Source: an uncultured Methylococcaceae bacterium
GTDB lineage: Bacteria > Pseudomonadota > Gammaproteobacteria > Methylococcales > Methylomonadaceae
Direction of reading: 5' to 3'
Length of the DNA: 40,623 nt
Assembly: GCA_903934035.1 (NCBI GenBank)
Contig: CAIZMK010000196.1
Span: 1 to 40,623, forward strand
The position numbers were made by a program, and so were the translations under genes. How positions within the stretch are numbered: the first letter of the stretch is position 1; each line of letters begins with the position of its first letter. Below, in pieces: positions 26,870 through 35,861 of this stretch. The notes under the pieces were generated by a model. That model had not been told where the DNA came from and did no database searches. It saw only the letters and a program-made list of their open reading frames with translations.

Positions 26870-29800
26870 ATGAACAAAGCAGATCTATTTAAACAGCAAC
26901 TATCCCAAAGAATTTTATTTCTTGATGGCGCAATGGGCACTATGATCCAAAGCTATAAACTAGATGAAAAAGATTATCGCGGCACACGCTTTGCACATTG
27001 GGACACCGATCTTAAGGGAAACAACGACTTACTATCCTTGACCCAACCCGACATCATCAAAGCCATACATAGTGCTTATTTTGAAGCTGGTTCCGACATA
27101 GTAGAAACCAATACATTCAATGCGACCAGCATTGCTATGGCAGACTACCGTATGGAATCCTTAGCTTACGAGATCAATCTTGAATCTGCTCGTCTAGCCA
27201 AGCAAGCAGCTAACGAATATACACAAAAAACACCACAGAAACCTCGCTTTGTAGCCGGCGTATTGGGCCCAACAAATCGCACAGCCTCTATGTCACCTGA
27301 TGTAAATGACCCAGGCTTTCGCAACATTTCTTTTGATCAACTTGTAGACGCTTATACAGAAGCAACGCGTGGACTCATAGATGGCGGCGCGGACATTATC
27401 CTTATAGAAACTATATTTGATACCTTAAATGCCAAAGCGGCCATTTTTGCAGTCGAAACCTACTTTGAACTAATCGGTTATACATTACCGGTTATGATTT
27501 CCGGCACTATTACTGACGCTTCTGGCAGAACCCTATCCGGCCAAACAGTGGCAGCTTTTTGGAACTCTTTAAAGCATATCAAGCCCATTTCTTTTGGCTT
27601 TAATTGCGCATTAGGTGCCAAAGAATTACGTCAATATATCGCCGAATTATCAAATATTTCAGATACACATGTCTCGGCTCATCCAAATGCAGGTTTACCC
27701 AATGAGTTTGGTGAATACGATGAATCGCCAGAAGCCATGGCTAAAGAAATTGCAGACTGGGGCAATAATGGTTACCTAAATATTATTGGTGGCTGTTGCG
27801 GAACTTCACCTGCACATATTAAAGCCATCGTAGATGCCTTACAGAACTGCATACCAAGAACACTACCTGAAATTGAAAAGAAATGTCGTTTAGCCGGACT
27901 TGAACCCATGTCTATTGGTTCAGAAACGCTCTTTGTTAATGTCGGAGAGCGCACTAATGTAACAGGTTCTGCTGCATTTAAACGCCTCATTATTGAAGGC
28001 AACTTCGAAGAGGCGCTTGATGTTGCTAAACAGCAAGTTGAAAATGGCGCCCAAATTATCGACATCAATATGGATGAAGGTATGCTGGAATCAAAAGATG
28101 CTATGGTGCGTTTTTTAATGCTCATCGCAGCTGAACCAGATATTGCCAAAGTACCCATCATGCTGGATTCATCCAAATGGGATATTTTAGAAGCCGGACT
28201 TAAATGTATTCAAGGCAAAGGCATCGTCAACTCAATTTCTTTAAAGGAAGGCGAAGCCGCCTTTATTAAGCACGCGAAATTAGTATATCGCTATGGTGCC
28301 GCCGTTATTGTGATGGCTTTTGATGAAGAAGGCCAAGCCGACACCCAAGCTCGTAAAGTTGAGATCTGTCAACGCGCTTATAAAATTCTCACAGAACAAG
28401 TCAACTTTCCACCCGAAGATATCATTTTCGACCCTAATATTTTTGCAGTCGCTACTGGCATAGATGAACATAACAATTATGGCCTAGACTTTATTGAAGC
28501 GACCCGAGAAATTAAACGCACCCTACCCCATGCATTAATTTCCGGCGGCGTCTCGAATGTATCTTTTTCTTTTCGTGGTAACAACCCAGTCAGAGAAGCT
28601 ATACATGCGGTGTTTTTATATCATGCCATTCAAGCTGGTATGTCTATGGGTATCGTTAATGCGGGTCAACTCGCAATTTATGCTGATATCCCTGAAGACT
28701 TACGCGACGCTGTTGAAGCTGTAATATTAAATACTCACGATGGCAGTGGCACAGAAAAACTATTGGAGCTTGCTGAAAAATATCGTGGCGACGGTACTAG
28801 CAATGAGGTCAAAAAAGAAGATTTAGAATGGCGTAATTGGACTGTTAACAAACGCTTAGAACATGCATTGATTAAAGGCATTACCGACTATATCGACGAA
28901 GACACTGAACAAGCTAGACTTGAAGCAGAACGCCCACTGCATGTCATCGAAGGTGCTTTAATGGATGGTATGAATGTCGTCGGCGATTTATTTGGCGCAG
29001 GTAAAATGTTTCTACCGCAAGTTGTTAAATCAGCACGGGTGATGAAAAAAGCAGTCGCTTATTTAATGCCCTTTATGGAAGCTGATAAAGTCGGTGGCGA
29101 GCGCCAAACTAATGGCAAGATTTTAATGGCGACCGTTAAAGGTGACGTCCACGACATCGGAAAAAATATTGTTGGCGTAGTATTACAATGCAACAATTAT
29201 GACGTCATTGATTTAGGTGTGATGGTATCCGCCGAAAAAATCTTACAAACTGCACGCTTAGAAAATGTCGATATTATCGGCTTAAGTGGCTTAATCACCC
29301 CTTCATTAGATGAAATGGTACATGTTGCTAAAGAAATGCAGCGCCAAGGCTTTACTATTCCGTTAATGATAGGTGGCGCCACAACCTCGCGCGCACATAC
29401 TGCGGTCAAAATCGAACCCCATTACCAAGGCGCTACCGTTTATGTGACTGACGCCTCGCGTGGTGTCGGTGTCGCCAGCAATTTACTAAGCGCTGATTTA
29501 AAAGAAGGCTTCATAAAAAGCATACATGCTGAATATGAGGAAGTTAGAGAACGTCATAAAGGTCGAGAAGCCAAAACCAAGCAGCACTCGATTGAAGATG
29601 CTAGAGGCAATAAATTTATAGGTGGCACGCAATTAATACCAGTCAAACCGTCTTTTCTAGGTATCAAAGTACTAGAGCATTTCCCATTAGAAACCTTAGT
29701 GAAGTACATCGATTGGACGCCATTTTTTCAAACTTGGGAAATGGCTGGCAGCTATCCAAAAATACTGGATGATATTGTTGTTGGTGTAGAAGCTAGAAAA

Positions 29801-30553
29801 CTATTTGATGATGCACAACTCATGTTGCAACAAATCATCAAAGAGGAATGGCTAAGTGCCAAAGCAGTTTTTGGCTTCTTTCCTGCCAATAGCGAGACTG
29901 ATGACGTGATCATTTACAGTGATGAGCATCGCCAACAACGTATAGAAACTCTGCATCACTTACGCCAACAAAACATTAAAGCACCAGGACGACCCAATTA
30001 CTGTTTGTCTGATTTTATTGCACCCAAAGATTCAGGAGTAGCCGATTATATCGGTGCTTTTGCGGTTACAACAGGCATTGGAATCGAACAAAAATTACAA
30101 CAATTTGCTGATGATCACGACGATTACAGCGCCATTATGCTAAAAGCCTTGGCTGATAGATTGGCAGAAGCCTTTGCAGAATATTTGCATCTAGTCGTCA
30201 GAAAAGATTATTGGGGCTATGCCATAGATGAGACATTAGATTCTGAGCAATTGATTAATGAAGCCTATAAAGGTATACGTCCTGCCCCAGGCTACCCTGC
30301 CTGCCCAGACCATACTGAAAAAGCTAAATTGTTTGAACTACTTAATGTCACCGAAAACACTGACATAGAACTGACTGAAAGTTATGCCATGTACCCCGCC
30401 TCAGCAGTGAGTGGCTGGTATTTCTCTCATCCTGAATCACAATATTTTAATGTGGGAAAAATAGATAAAGACCAGCTATATGATTACGCCCAACGTAAAG
30501 GTTTAGAGATCGCCGTAGCCGAACGCTGGCTGGCTGCACATTTACACCACTAA
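26870..30553 (+). CDS. metH: Cobalamin-dependent methionine synthase MetH
   Basis: A 1227-aa cytoplasmic enzyme that moves a methyl group from methyl-tetrahydrofolate to homocysteine by way of methylcobalamin. Modules in order: homocysteine/zinc domain (Cys about 246 in FNCALG, Cys pair about 309-310 in GGCCGTSP), folate domain starting near [13 protein letters not shown], cobalamin cap and binding domain with [11 protein letters not shown] (His about 760 ligates cobalt), and the C-terminal reactivation domain with [12 protein letters not shown]. Length is normal. No cobalamin riboswitch is visible upstream, where the gap to the divergent DUF2970 gene is under 100 bp. Confidence 0.97.
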   Translation: MNKADLFKQQLSQRILFLDGAMGTMIQSYKLDEKDYRGTRFAHWDTDLKGNNDLLSLTQPDIIKAIHSAYFEAGSDIVETNTFNATSIAMADYRMESLAYEINLESARLAKQAANEYTQKTPQKPRFVAGVLGPTNRTASMSPDVNDPGFRNISFDQLVDAYTEATRGLIDGGADIILIETIFDTLNAKAAIFAVETYFELIGYTLPVMISGTITDASGRTLSGQTVAAFWNSLKHIKPISFGFNCALGAKELRQYIAELSNISDTHVSAHPNAGLPNEFGEYDESPEAMAKEIADWGNNGYLNIIGGCCGTSPAHIKAIVDALQNCIPRTLPEIEKKCRLAGLEPMSIGSETLFVNVGERTNVTGSAAFKRLIIEGNFEEALDVAKQQVENGAQIIDINMDEGMLESKDAMVRFLMLIAAEPDIAKVPIMLDSSKWDILEAGLKCIQGKGIVNSISLKEGEAAFIKHAKLVYRYGAAVIVMAFDEEGQADTQARKVEICQRAYKILTEQVNFPPEDIIFDPNIFAVATGIDEHNNYGLDFIEATREIKRTLPHALISGGVSNVSFSFRGNNPVREAIHAVFLYHAIQAGMSMGIVNAGQLAIYADIPEDLRDAVEAVILNTHDGSGTEKLLELAEKYRGDGTSNEVKKEDLEWRNWTVNKRLEHALIKGITDYIDEDTEQARLEAERPLHVIEGALMDGMNVVGDLFGAGKMFLPQVVKSARVMKKAVAYLMPFMEADKVGGERQTNGKILMATVKGDVHDIGKNIVGVVLQCNNYDVIDLGVMVSAEKILQTARLENVDIIGLSGLITPSLDEMVHVAKEMQRQGFTIPLMIGGATTSRAHTAVKIEPHYQGATVYVTDASRGVGVASNLLSADLKEGFIKSIHAEYEEVRERHKGREAKTKQHSIEDARGNKFIGGTQLIPVKPSFLGIKVLEHFPLETLVKYIDWTPFFQTWEMAGSYPKILDDIVVGVEARKLFDDAQLMLQQIIKEEWLSAKAVFGFFPANSETDDVIIYSDEHRQQRIETLHHLRQQNIKAPGRPNYCLSDFIAPKDSGVADYIGAFAVTTGIGIEQKLQQFADDHDDYSAIMLKALADRLAEAFAEYLHLVVRKDYWGYAIDETLDSEQLINEAYKGIRPAPGYPACPDHTEKAKLFELLNVTENTDIELTESYAMYPASAVSGWYFSHPESQYFNVGKIDKDQLYDYAQRKGLEIAVAERWLAAHLHH

Positions 30554-30570
30554 CGAATAAGATTACTCAA

Positions 30571-30662
30571 GCGCAACGCGTGGTGGCATTCTTGCGCAGA
30601 ATCGTTATACATGCCGGAAAGGCTTTTATTGCTTGCGCTCGAAAAGTCTTATTCCGGCCTAC
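30571..30662. repeat. Dispersed repeat, family C, left-truncated copy
   Basis: CATGCCGGAAAGGCTTTTATTGCTTGCGCTCGAAAAGTCTTATTCCGGCCTAC aligns with the right two-thirds of the 18612-18728 copy. The left inverted end is missing. It lies just after metH. Confidence 0.8.
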
Positions 30663-30690
30663 AGTTAACTATCGCCGCTAGATTGCCCCT

Positions 30691-30715
30691 GTAGGGGCGA
30701 CAAATTCGCCCCGTA
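30691..30715. repeat. Short palindrome GTAGGGGCGA...TCGCCCCGTAC
   Basis: A 10-bp stem with one inserted base and a 5-base loop, 30 bp after the family C copy. It resembles the GTAGGGGCG end of family A but has a different interior. Confidence 0.65.
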
Positions 30716-30809
30716 CATTCGCCTGTTAATACGTGGCGAAGCTGACTTACTCCAATATTTACAATAATCAATGTAATTTGAAATCTAACTTAATAGCAGA
30801 GCCTAATTA

Positions 30810-31064
30810 ATGCAACGCGTATTACTACTTGGCACCTCAGGTTGCCATCTTTGCGAACTAGCCGAACAAATAGTCAATGACTGCTTAAGCACTAACAAAG
30901 CATGTTTAATTGAATTGATAGATATTGCCGAACAAGAACAATGGCAAGCGCAGTTTGCCTTACTTATTCCCGCTTTATATCATCCAGAAAGCCAAAAACA
31001 ACTAGGCTGGCCGTTTGATGCTGAGCAAGTTAATGTATTTTTTAATGAATTAAGCCCTAGCTAA
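30810..31064 (+). CDS. Glutaredoxin-like protein, DUF836 family
   Basis: An 84-aa protein MQRVLLLGTSGCHLCELAEQIV with a CxxC motif (Cys 12 and 15) in a thioredoxin-like fold. Pro in FALLIPALY matches the cis-proline position. It ends after the helix QVNVFFNELSP. DUF836 proteins are small cytoplasmic redox proteins of unknown partner. It stands alone between metH and convergent typA. Confidence 0.85.
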   Translation: MQRVLLLGTSGCHLCELAEQIVNDCLSTNKACLIELIDIAEQEQWQAQFALLIPALYHPESQKQLGWPFDAEQVNVFFNELSPS

Positions 31065-31163
31065 AGCGATTAGGCATTGAAGAATAAACTAAACAGAGCC
31101 TTTCTGGGCATCTAGTATTGATGTGTTACGGCTAACCATAAACTTGCGAAAAATAAGCGTAGA

Positions 31164-31188
31164 TCGGGTTAGCGTTAGCGTAACCCGA
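31164..31188. repeat. Solo family D palindrome (TCGGGTTAGCG...) between convergent genes
   Basis: TCGGGTTAGCGTTAGCGTAACCCGA is a palindrome closely matching the outer end of the nested element at 16104-16130 (GTCGGGTTACGCTATCGCTAACCCGAC). It lies in the 143-bp gap between the DUF836 gene and typA. Confidence 0.8.
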
Positions 31189-31207
31189 CGTTCGTTCTTA
31201 TACTAAC

Positions 31208-33019
31208 TTAGCTCTTAGCCGATCTTTTACGCTCGTTTTCAGTTAATAACTTCTTACGTAAACGTATTGATTTTGGCGTTACTTCTACCAACTCATCTTC
31301 AGCAATAAATTCTAAAGCTTGCTCTAAAGTCATTTTTTGTATGCGAGCTAATGTCAAAGTATCATCAGTACCTGAGGCACGAATATTTGTTAATTGCTTT
31401 GCTTTACAAGGGTTGACACAAAGATCATTACTACGTGAATGCAAGCCAACTAACATACCTTCATACACTTCATCACCATTGACTAATAATAAGTCACCGC
31501 GCTCTTGTAAAGGATGTAACGAATAAGTAACAGCTTTACCAGCTACCATAGAAATCATTACACCACGCAATCTACTACCTACATCACCCACTTTCATAGG
31601 ACCGTAATGATCAAAAACGTGATAAAGCAAGCCAGATCCTGAAGTCGCGGTCATAAATTCAGTTTGAAAACCAATTAAACCTCGCGATGGCATCATATAT
31701 TCTAAACGAATACGACCTTTACCATCTGGAACCATATTAGTTAAATCACCTTTACGCTCACCTAGTTTCTCCATGATGCTACCTTGGTGTTCTTCTTCAA
31801 CCTCAATAGTCACCATTTCAAATGGTTCGCACTTCTTCCCATCAATTTCCTTAAGAATTACTTCTGGGCGAGATACGCCCATTTCGAAGCCTTCGCGACG
31901 CATATTTTCAATTAATACTGATAGATGCAATTCGCCACGACCAGAAACTTTAAATTTATCTGGGTCAGCAGTATCTTCAACTCTTAATGCTACGTTATGT
32001 TGCAATTCTTTATCTAAACGATCACGAATTTGTCTAGTTGTAACAAATTTACCTTCTTTACCAGCAAATGGTGAGTTATTTACTTGAAAAGTCATACTCA
32101 CAGTCGGCTCATCGACTGATAAAGGTGTCATCGCTTCTACGTTATCAGGATGACAAAGCGTGTCCGAAATTTCTAACTTTTCAATACCAGCAAAAGCAAT
32201 AATGTCACCGGCACGTGCGTCAGCAACTTCTACACGCTCTAAACCATGGAAACCATAAATTTGCAGCATACGTCCTTTACGCTCAACACCTTCACGATTA
32301 ATAATCGTAATCGGTTGATTCGGTTTAATGCTACCGCGTTGAATACGACCAATACCAATAATACCCACATAAGTATTGTAATCAAGACTAGAAACTTGCA
32401 TTTGAAAAGGACCATCGATATCAACAGGTGGTGGACTTACCTTTGAAACAATAGTTTCAAATAAAGGAGTCATGTCGCCACCCGTAATAGTGTGCTCTAA
32501 TCCAGCATAACCATTGATAGCTGAGGCATAAACGATAGGAAAATCTAATTGCTCATCAGTAGCGCCTAAACGGTCAAACAAATCAAAGGTTTGATCAACA
32601 ACCCAATCAGGACGTGCGCCTGGACGGTCAATTTTATTAATAACAACGATCGGTTTTAAACCTAAAGCAAAAGCTTTTTGAGTTACAAAACGAGTTTGTG
32701 GCATAGGTCCATCAACGGCATCAACCAGCAACAATACTGAATCTACCATCGATAATACTCGCTCAACTTCACCACCAAAATCAGCATGGCCTGGGGTGTC
32801 AACGATATTGATGTGGTAGCCGTTCCAATCTAAAGCCGTATTTTTTGCAAGAATGGTGATACCACGCTCTTTTTCGATATCGTTAGAGTCCATAATGCGT
32901 TCGGTAACTTTTGCATGTGAAGCAAAGGTACCTGATTGTTGCAATAACTTATCAACTAATGTCGTCTTACCATGGTCAACGTGGGCAATAATGGCGATAT
33001 TTCTTAATTTTTCGATCAC
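31208..33019 (-). CDS. typA: Ribosome-associated GTPase TypA/BipA
   Basis: A 603-aa translational GTPase. Motifs are [14 protein letters not shown] (G1, about 12-25), ERGITI (switch), [16 protein letters not shown] (G3) and [10 protein letters not shown] (G4). EF-G-like domains III and V and the BipA-specific C-terminal domain follow (ending [17 protein letters not shown]). BipA helps 50S subunit assembly, mostly at low temperature or under stress. The start is GTG (GTGATCGAAAAATTA), which gives the same [21 protein letters not shown]-terminus as E. coli. Confidence 0.97.
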   Translation of the reverse strand: MIEKLRNIAIIAHVDHGKTTLVDKLLQQSGTFASHAKVTERIMDSNDIEKERGITILAKNTALDWNGYHINIVDTPGHADFGGEVERVLSMVDSVLLLVDAVDGPMPQTRFVTQKAFALGLKPIVVINKIDRPGARPDWVVDQTFDLFDRLGATDEQLDFPIVYASAINGYAGLEHTITGGDMTPLFETIVSKVSPPPVDIDGPFQMQVSSLDYNTYVGIIGIGRIQRGSIKPNQPITIINREGVERKGRMLQIYGFHGLERVEVADARAGDIIAFAGIEKLEISDTLCHPDNVEAMTPLSVDEPTVSMTFQVNNSPFAGKEGKFVTTRQIRDRLDKELQHNVALRVEDTADPDKFKVSGRGELHLSVLIENMRREGFEMGVSRPEVILKEIDGKKCEPFEMVTIEVEEEHQGSIMEKLGERKGDLTNMVPDGKGRIRLEYMMPSRGLIGFQTEFMTATSGSGLLYHVFDHYGPMKVGDVGSRLRGVMISMVAGKAVTYSLHPLQERGDLLLVNGDEVYEGMLVGLHSRSNDLCVNPCKAKQLTNIRASGTDDTLTLARIQKMTLEQALEFIAEDELVEVTPKSIRLRKKLLTENERKRSAKS

Positions 33020-33052
33020 TTTTTTGTACTCTAAGGGGTTTATAAATAAGTA

Positions 33053-33075
33053 TAAGGCGCTAAATAGCGCCTTTT
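33053..33075. terminator. Hairpin terminator upstream of typA
   Basis: AAGGCGCTAAATAGCGCCTTTT has an 8-9 bp stem and a short loop. It lies between the rhodanese gene stop and the typA start on the minus strand and probably ends the upstream three-gene transcript. The T-run after it on that strand is broken. Confidence 0.65.
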
Positions 33076-33125
33076 AAAACGAGTAAGATGCTTAATTCAT
33101 CTTACCTAGGTAATTAATGATTTAA

Positions 33126-33518
33126 TTAACCTTGTCGCCAAGGCAAGCCATCATGACGCCAGCCGGCTATTTGACCACGATGCTGTTGTTGATCTAAAGG
33201 TCCTTCAAAGCCATCGACAATATTAATCAAATCAGTAAAACCAGCGGCCTGCAGTGCCATAGCGGCTTCTAAGGAACGCTGTCCACTGCGGCATAACAAC
33301 AAAACAGGCGCTGTTTTATCAAGTTGATGTTTTTCAACTTCAGATACAAAATCAGTATTAATCTGCCAATCAGGGGCTTCTTTCCAAGCTATATGAATAG
33401 CGCCGGGTGGATGCCCTACAAAAACGTGCTCCATTTTTGTACGCACATCAACTAAGACTGCATTGCTATGTTCTTGCCATAAAGTCCACGTTTGCTGTGG
33501 ATTTAAATTTTTAATCAT
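33126..33518 (-). CDS. Single-domain rhodanese-like sulfurtransferase
   Basis: A 130-aa cytoplasmic protein of one rhodanese domain. VLVDVRTKMEHVFVGHPPGAIHI is the CH2A-like block and LLCRSGQRSLEAA carries the catalytic loop CRSGQRS with the active Cys near residue 76. The tail GWRHDGLPWRQG is typical of this group. It may shuttle sulfur from thiosulfate or persulfide, but no acceptor is evident. It lies 17 bp after the methyltransferase gene, in the same direction. Confidence 0.88.
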   Translation of the reverse strand: MIKNLNPQQTWTLWQEHSNAVLVDVRTKMEHVFVGHPPGAIHIAWKEAPDWQINTDFVSEVEKHQLDKTAPVLLLCRSGQRSLEAAMALQAAGFTDLINIVDGFEGPLDQQQHRGQIAGWRHDGLPWRQG

Positions 33519-33535
33519 GCTGTTAACTCATTACT

Positions 33536-34108
33536 CTATTTCTGACCGATAAATTGAGCTTCATTTCTTAGCCCTTGTGATGTATTGCCAATTAAAGCAT
33601 TATCTCTGTAAAACACTAGCTTTAACTTAGCAAACATTGAACATAACTCATGAGCAGCCAACAAATAATCTGGATTATTAGGGCCGACTTGATTAGTTTT
33701 TTCTCGATTAAAGGTTTGATAAAAAAGCAAACCATTAGGTTTAATTGCTCCTATTATCGCATCACTTAGAGTCCGGTCAAGAAATCGACTGACAACGATG
33801 ACATCAAAGCGATATTTAGCGAAGCTTTCGACCTGTATATTTTCTTGGCAAGCATTGATATTTAGCCTTTGCGTAGCTGCAATGACTTTTAATTTATCAA
33901 TAGCCACATTTGAAATATCCCAGGCAGTCACCGCCAAACCTTGCTGCGCTAAAAAGACTGAATTAGCACCCAAACCACACGCCAAATCCAAAGCGCTTCC
34001 AGAACTTGGTAACAAAAAACTATTTTCCGTTAATACTTTGGCAGCTTTATAATCAGCAACATCAGCCTGATTATAAAGCAAATTCCATTTATTTATTAGC
34101 GCATTCAT
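33536..34108 (-). CDS. SAM-dependent methyltransferase (TehB-like)
   Basis: A 190-aa class I methyltransferase. SALDLACGLGANSVFLAQQG (about 37-56) is the SAM-binding motif I and VTAWDISNVAIDKL is motif post-I. FDVIVVSRFLDR follows, then LLFYQTFNREK. The overall pattern is like small TehB/tellurite-type or thiol methyltransferases. The substrate is unknown. Its ATG overlaps the lysR stop by one base (TAATG), so the two are coupled in translation. Confidence 0.82.
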   Translation of the reverse strand: MNALINKWNLLYNQADVADYKAAKVLTENSFLLPSSGSALDLACGLGANSVFLAQQGLAVTAWDISNVAIDKLKVIAATQRLNINACQENIQVESFAKYRFDVIVVSRFLDRTLSDAIIGAIKPNGLLFYQTFNREKTNQVGPNNPDYLLAAHELCSMFAKLKLVFYRDNALIGNTSQGLRNEAQFIGQK

Positions 34109-35016
34109 TATTCAGAGCCTGGCATACTCACTCGACCTTGTAACCACACTTGCAAAAAATCCATAAAACTTTTTACTTTAGCCGATAAATACTTTCTATG
34201 AGGATAAACAGCATGAATATCTAAAGGAGGTAGAGGATAGTCTTCCAAAACCACTTGCAGTGTGCCATTTTCTATATCCTTACCTACGATATAAGTCGGC
34301 AACATCACTAAACCTAAGCCATTAAGTGCTGCAATACGAATGGGATGCGCGGCATTAGCTTGCATTCTTCCTGTGACTTGCACCGTTTTAAATCCTGAAC
34401 CATTTTTAAATTGCCATTTATTACGCGGGGATACCGCCCAATTAATTAAACAACTATGATTTGCTAAATCTTCTGGGGTGTAAGGCACACCCTCACGTTG
34501 CAAATATTCTGGCGAGGCACAGATGACTAAAGATGAACTCGCTAATCTACGCGCCACCATACTGGTATCATCTAAATCACCTAACACAATCGCAAGATCA
34601 ATACCTTCATCAATTAAATCACCAGGACTGCCTTGTACAACCATTTCTATGGTCAAATCTTGATATATCTTTAAAAATTCAGCAACCGCCCGGGCAATAT
34701 GAGTTGCGCCTATCGCTGGCGGCGCACTAATTTTTAATAATCCTCTGGGTTCGGTTTGCAAATGCGTAACCGCAGCCTCCATTTCATCGACATCTAGCAA
34801 CACTTGCTGACAACGTTCTAAATAAGAGATGCCCACATCCGTTAAACTTAAACTGCGTGTGGTACGATTAATTAAGCGCGTACCCAAACTTCCTTCAAGC
34901 TGCATAATATGTTTAGTGGCCATCGCTCTAGAAATACCCAATTCACGCGCGCCTCCTGCAAAGCTTCCGGCTTTGGCGACTCGAACAAAAACGGTCATAC
35001 TGGTTAATTTATCCAC
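34108..35016 (-). CDS. LysR-family transcriptional regulator (CrgA/AphB-like group)
   Basis: A 302-aa regulator. The N-terminal winged helix is DKLTSMTVFVRVAKAGSFAGGARELGISRAMATKHIMQLEGSLGTRLINRTTRS. The C-terminal effector domain starts around GLLKISAPPAIGATHIARAV. The start is GTG with a well-placed GAGAGG ribosome-binding site. It leads a lysR-methyltransferase-rhodanese unit. Unlike most LysR genes it is not divergent from its likely target, so it may regulate its own operon. Confidence 0.92.
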   Translation of the reverse strand: MDKLTSMTVFVRVAKAGSFAGGARELGISRAMATKHIMQLEGSLGTRLINRTTRSLSLTDVGISYLERCQQVLLDVDEMEAAVTHLQTEPRGLLKISAPPAIGATHIARAVAEFLKIYQDLTIEMVVQGSPGDLIDEGIDLAIVLGDLDDTSMVARRLASSSLVICASPEYLQREGVPYTPEDLANHSCLINWAVSPRNKWQFKNGSGFKTVQVTGRMQANAAHPIRIAALNGLGLVMLPTYIVGKDIENGTLQVVLEDYPLPPLDIHAVYPHRKYLSAKVKSFMDFLQVWLQGRVSMPGSE

Positions 35017-35422
35017 CGCGCCCTCTCATAGCAATTGATGCACTTAGCATTAGCACAAGTACCTATTGTTTAAATTAATAAATGATTGAAGCTATAAAAA
35101 TAGATAACTACCTGCAACTACAGTCACTGGCTGTGATTAAAAATACTTGGAATTAATAATAAATCAATATTTTATAGAATGACATCCTAAAGCTCTCAAT
35201 ATGCCTACTTTCACTCGCAATTTTAATCACCCCCAAAGCCATCTATGATTAAGAAACTCTTGACATGAATCATTATATCTTAAAAAGAAACAATCCATTC
35301 ATTGTTATGCATATTGTGCTTAATACATATCTGCCTATAATACAAACCAAGTCATACAGCAACGCAAAACTTAAAGCAACAACTAACGTTGAAAGTTTCT
35401 TTACTTTAACAGGATTTATCTC
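35017..35422. other. Gene-free gap between lysR and the 50-aa gene
   Basis: This 406-bp gap holds the leftward lysR promoter, not located, and the rightward promoter at 35314-35341. No coding frame or repeat seen in it. Confidence 0.6.
35314..35341 (+). promoter_or_regulatory. Putative sigma-70 promoter of the 50-aa gene
   Basis: TTGTGC, a 16-bp spacer and a perfect TATAAT lie about 80 bp before the ATG at 35423. Confidence 0.6.
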
Positions 35423-35575
35423 ATGAACTATTTAAACAAATATATGATCCTTGCTTTACTATTTATTGCTGGTATCGGAAGCTTCATCTCCGGACAATTT
35501 ATTATTTCTACCGTGTTATTTGCTGGCGCCGCTATTTATAGCAACATCGCAACACGCGCAACCCTGAACAGCTAA
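35423..35575 (+). CDS. Small membrane protein, 50 aa (not in ORF track)
   Basis: The frame encodes MNYLNKYMILALLFIAGIGSFISGQFIISTVLFAGAAIYSNIATRATLNS. One or two short hydrophobic segments (about 8-22 and 25-40) suggest a membrane hairpin or a single helix. An AGGA ribosome-binding site lies 9 bases before the ATG, a consensus-like promoter is upstream and a strong terminator is downstream. I do not recognise the family. Confidence 0.7.
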   Translation: MNYLNKYMILALLFIAGIGSFISGQFIISTVLFAGAAIYSNIATRATLNS

Positions 35576-35579
35576 GTGC

Positions 35580-35688
35580 TAAAAAGTTAACTACCTCCTG
35601 GTGTTATGCCTCCAAGCAGTTTCTCCTCATAATGTTCTGCTTGAACTTTTACCTCCCTTTACGTCAGTGTACTGGGAGGTTTTTTTTG
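35580..35688 (+). ncRNA. Structured 3' region, possible small RNA with repeated CCTCC motifs
   Basis: Between the 50-aa gene and its terminator, four pyrimidine motifs occur: CCTCCT (35594), CCTCC (35609), CTCCT (35623) and CCTCCC (35652). They resemble the anti-Shine-Dalgarno motifs carried by some bacterial small RNAs. An AAGCAG / CTGCTT hairpin lies at about 35615-35646 and places one motif in its loop. It could be a 3'-UTR-derived small RNA or simple leader of the terminator. Confidence 0.35.
35651..35688 (+). terminator. Strong intrinsic terminator
   Basis: The stem ACCTCCC / GGGAGGT, extended inside by TAC / GTA, is followed directly by TTTTTTTT on the plus strand. Confidence 0.9.
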
Positions 35689-35861
35689 CCTAAAATAAGG
35701 GCTAGTAACTTAATGACGGGGCTATTTCGAGTCAACCGTTCATTTATAAACAGGACTATCCTGAACCTAGGCAAAAGGCTAAGCCTAAGAGACTAGCTTT
35801 CGCCCTTCGCCTGTACTTAGGAAAAACCTTATCTAAAAGCAAACAATAAAGCCAAACAGCC

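Noticed and set aside
27772-28176. 134-aa ORF antisense to metH
   Set aside because: Lies fully within the conserved metH frame, with no start signal or known domain.
31773-32087. 104-aa ORF antisense to typA
   Set aside because: Shadow of a highly conserved coding sequence.
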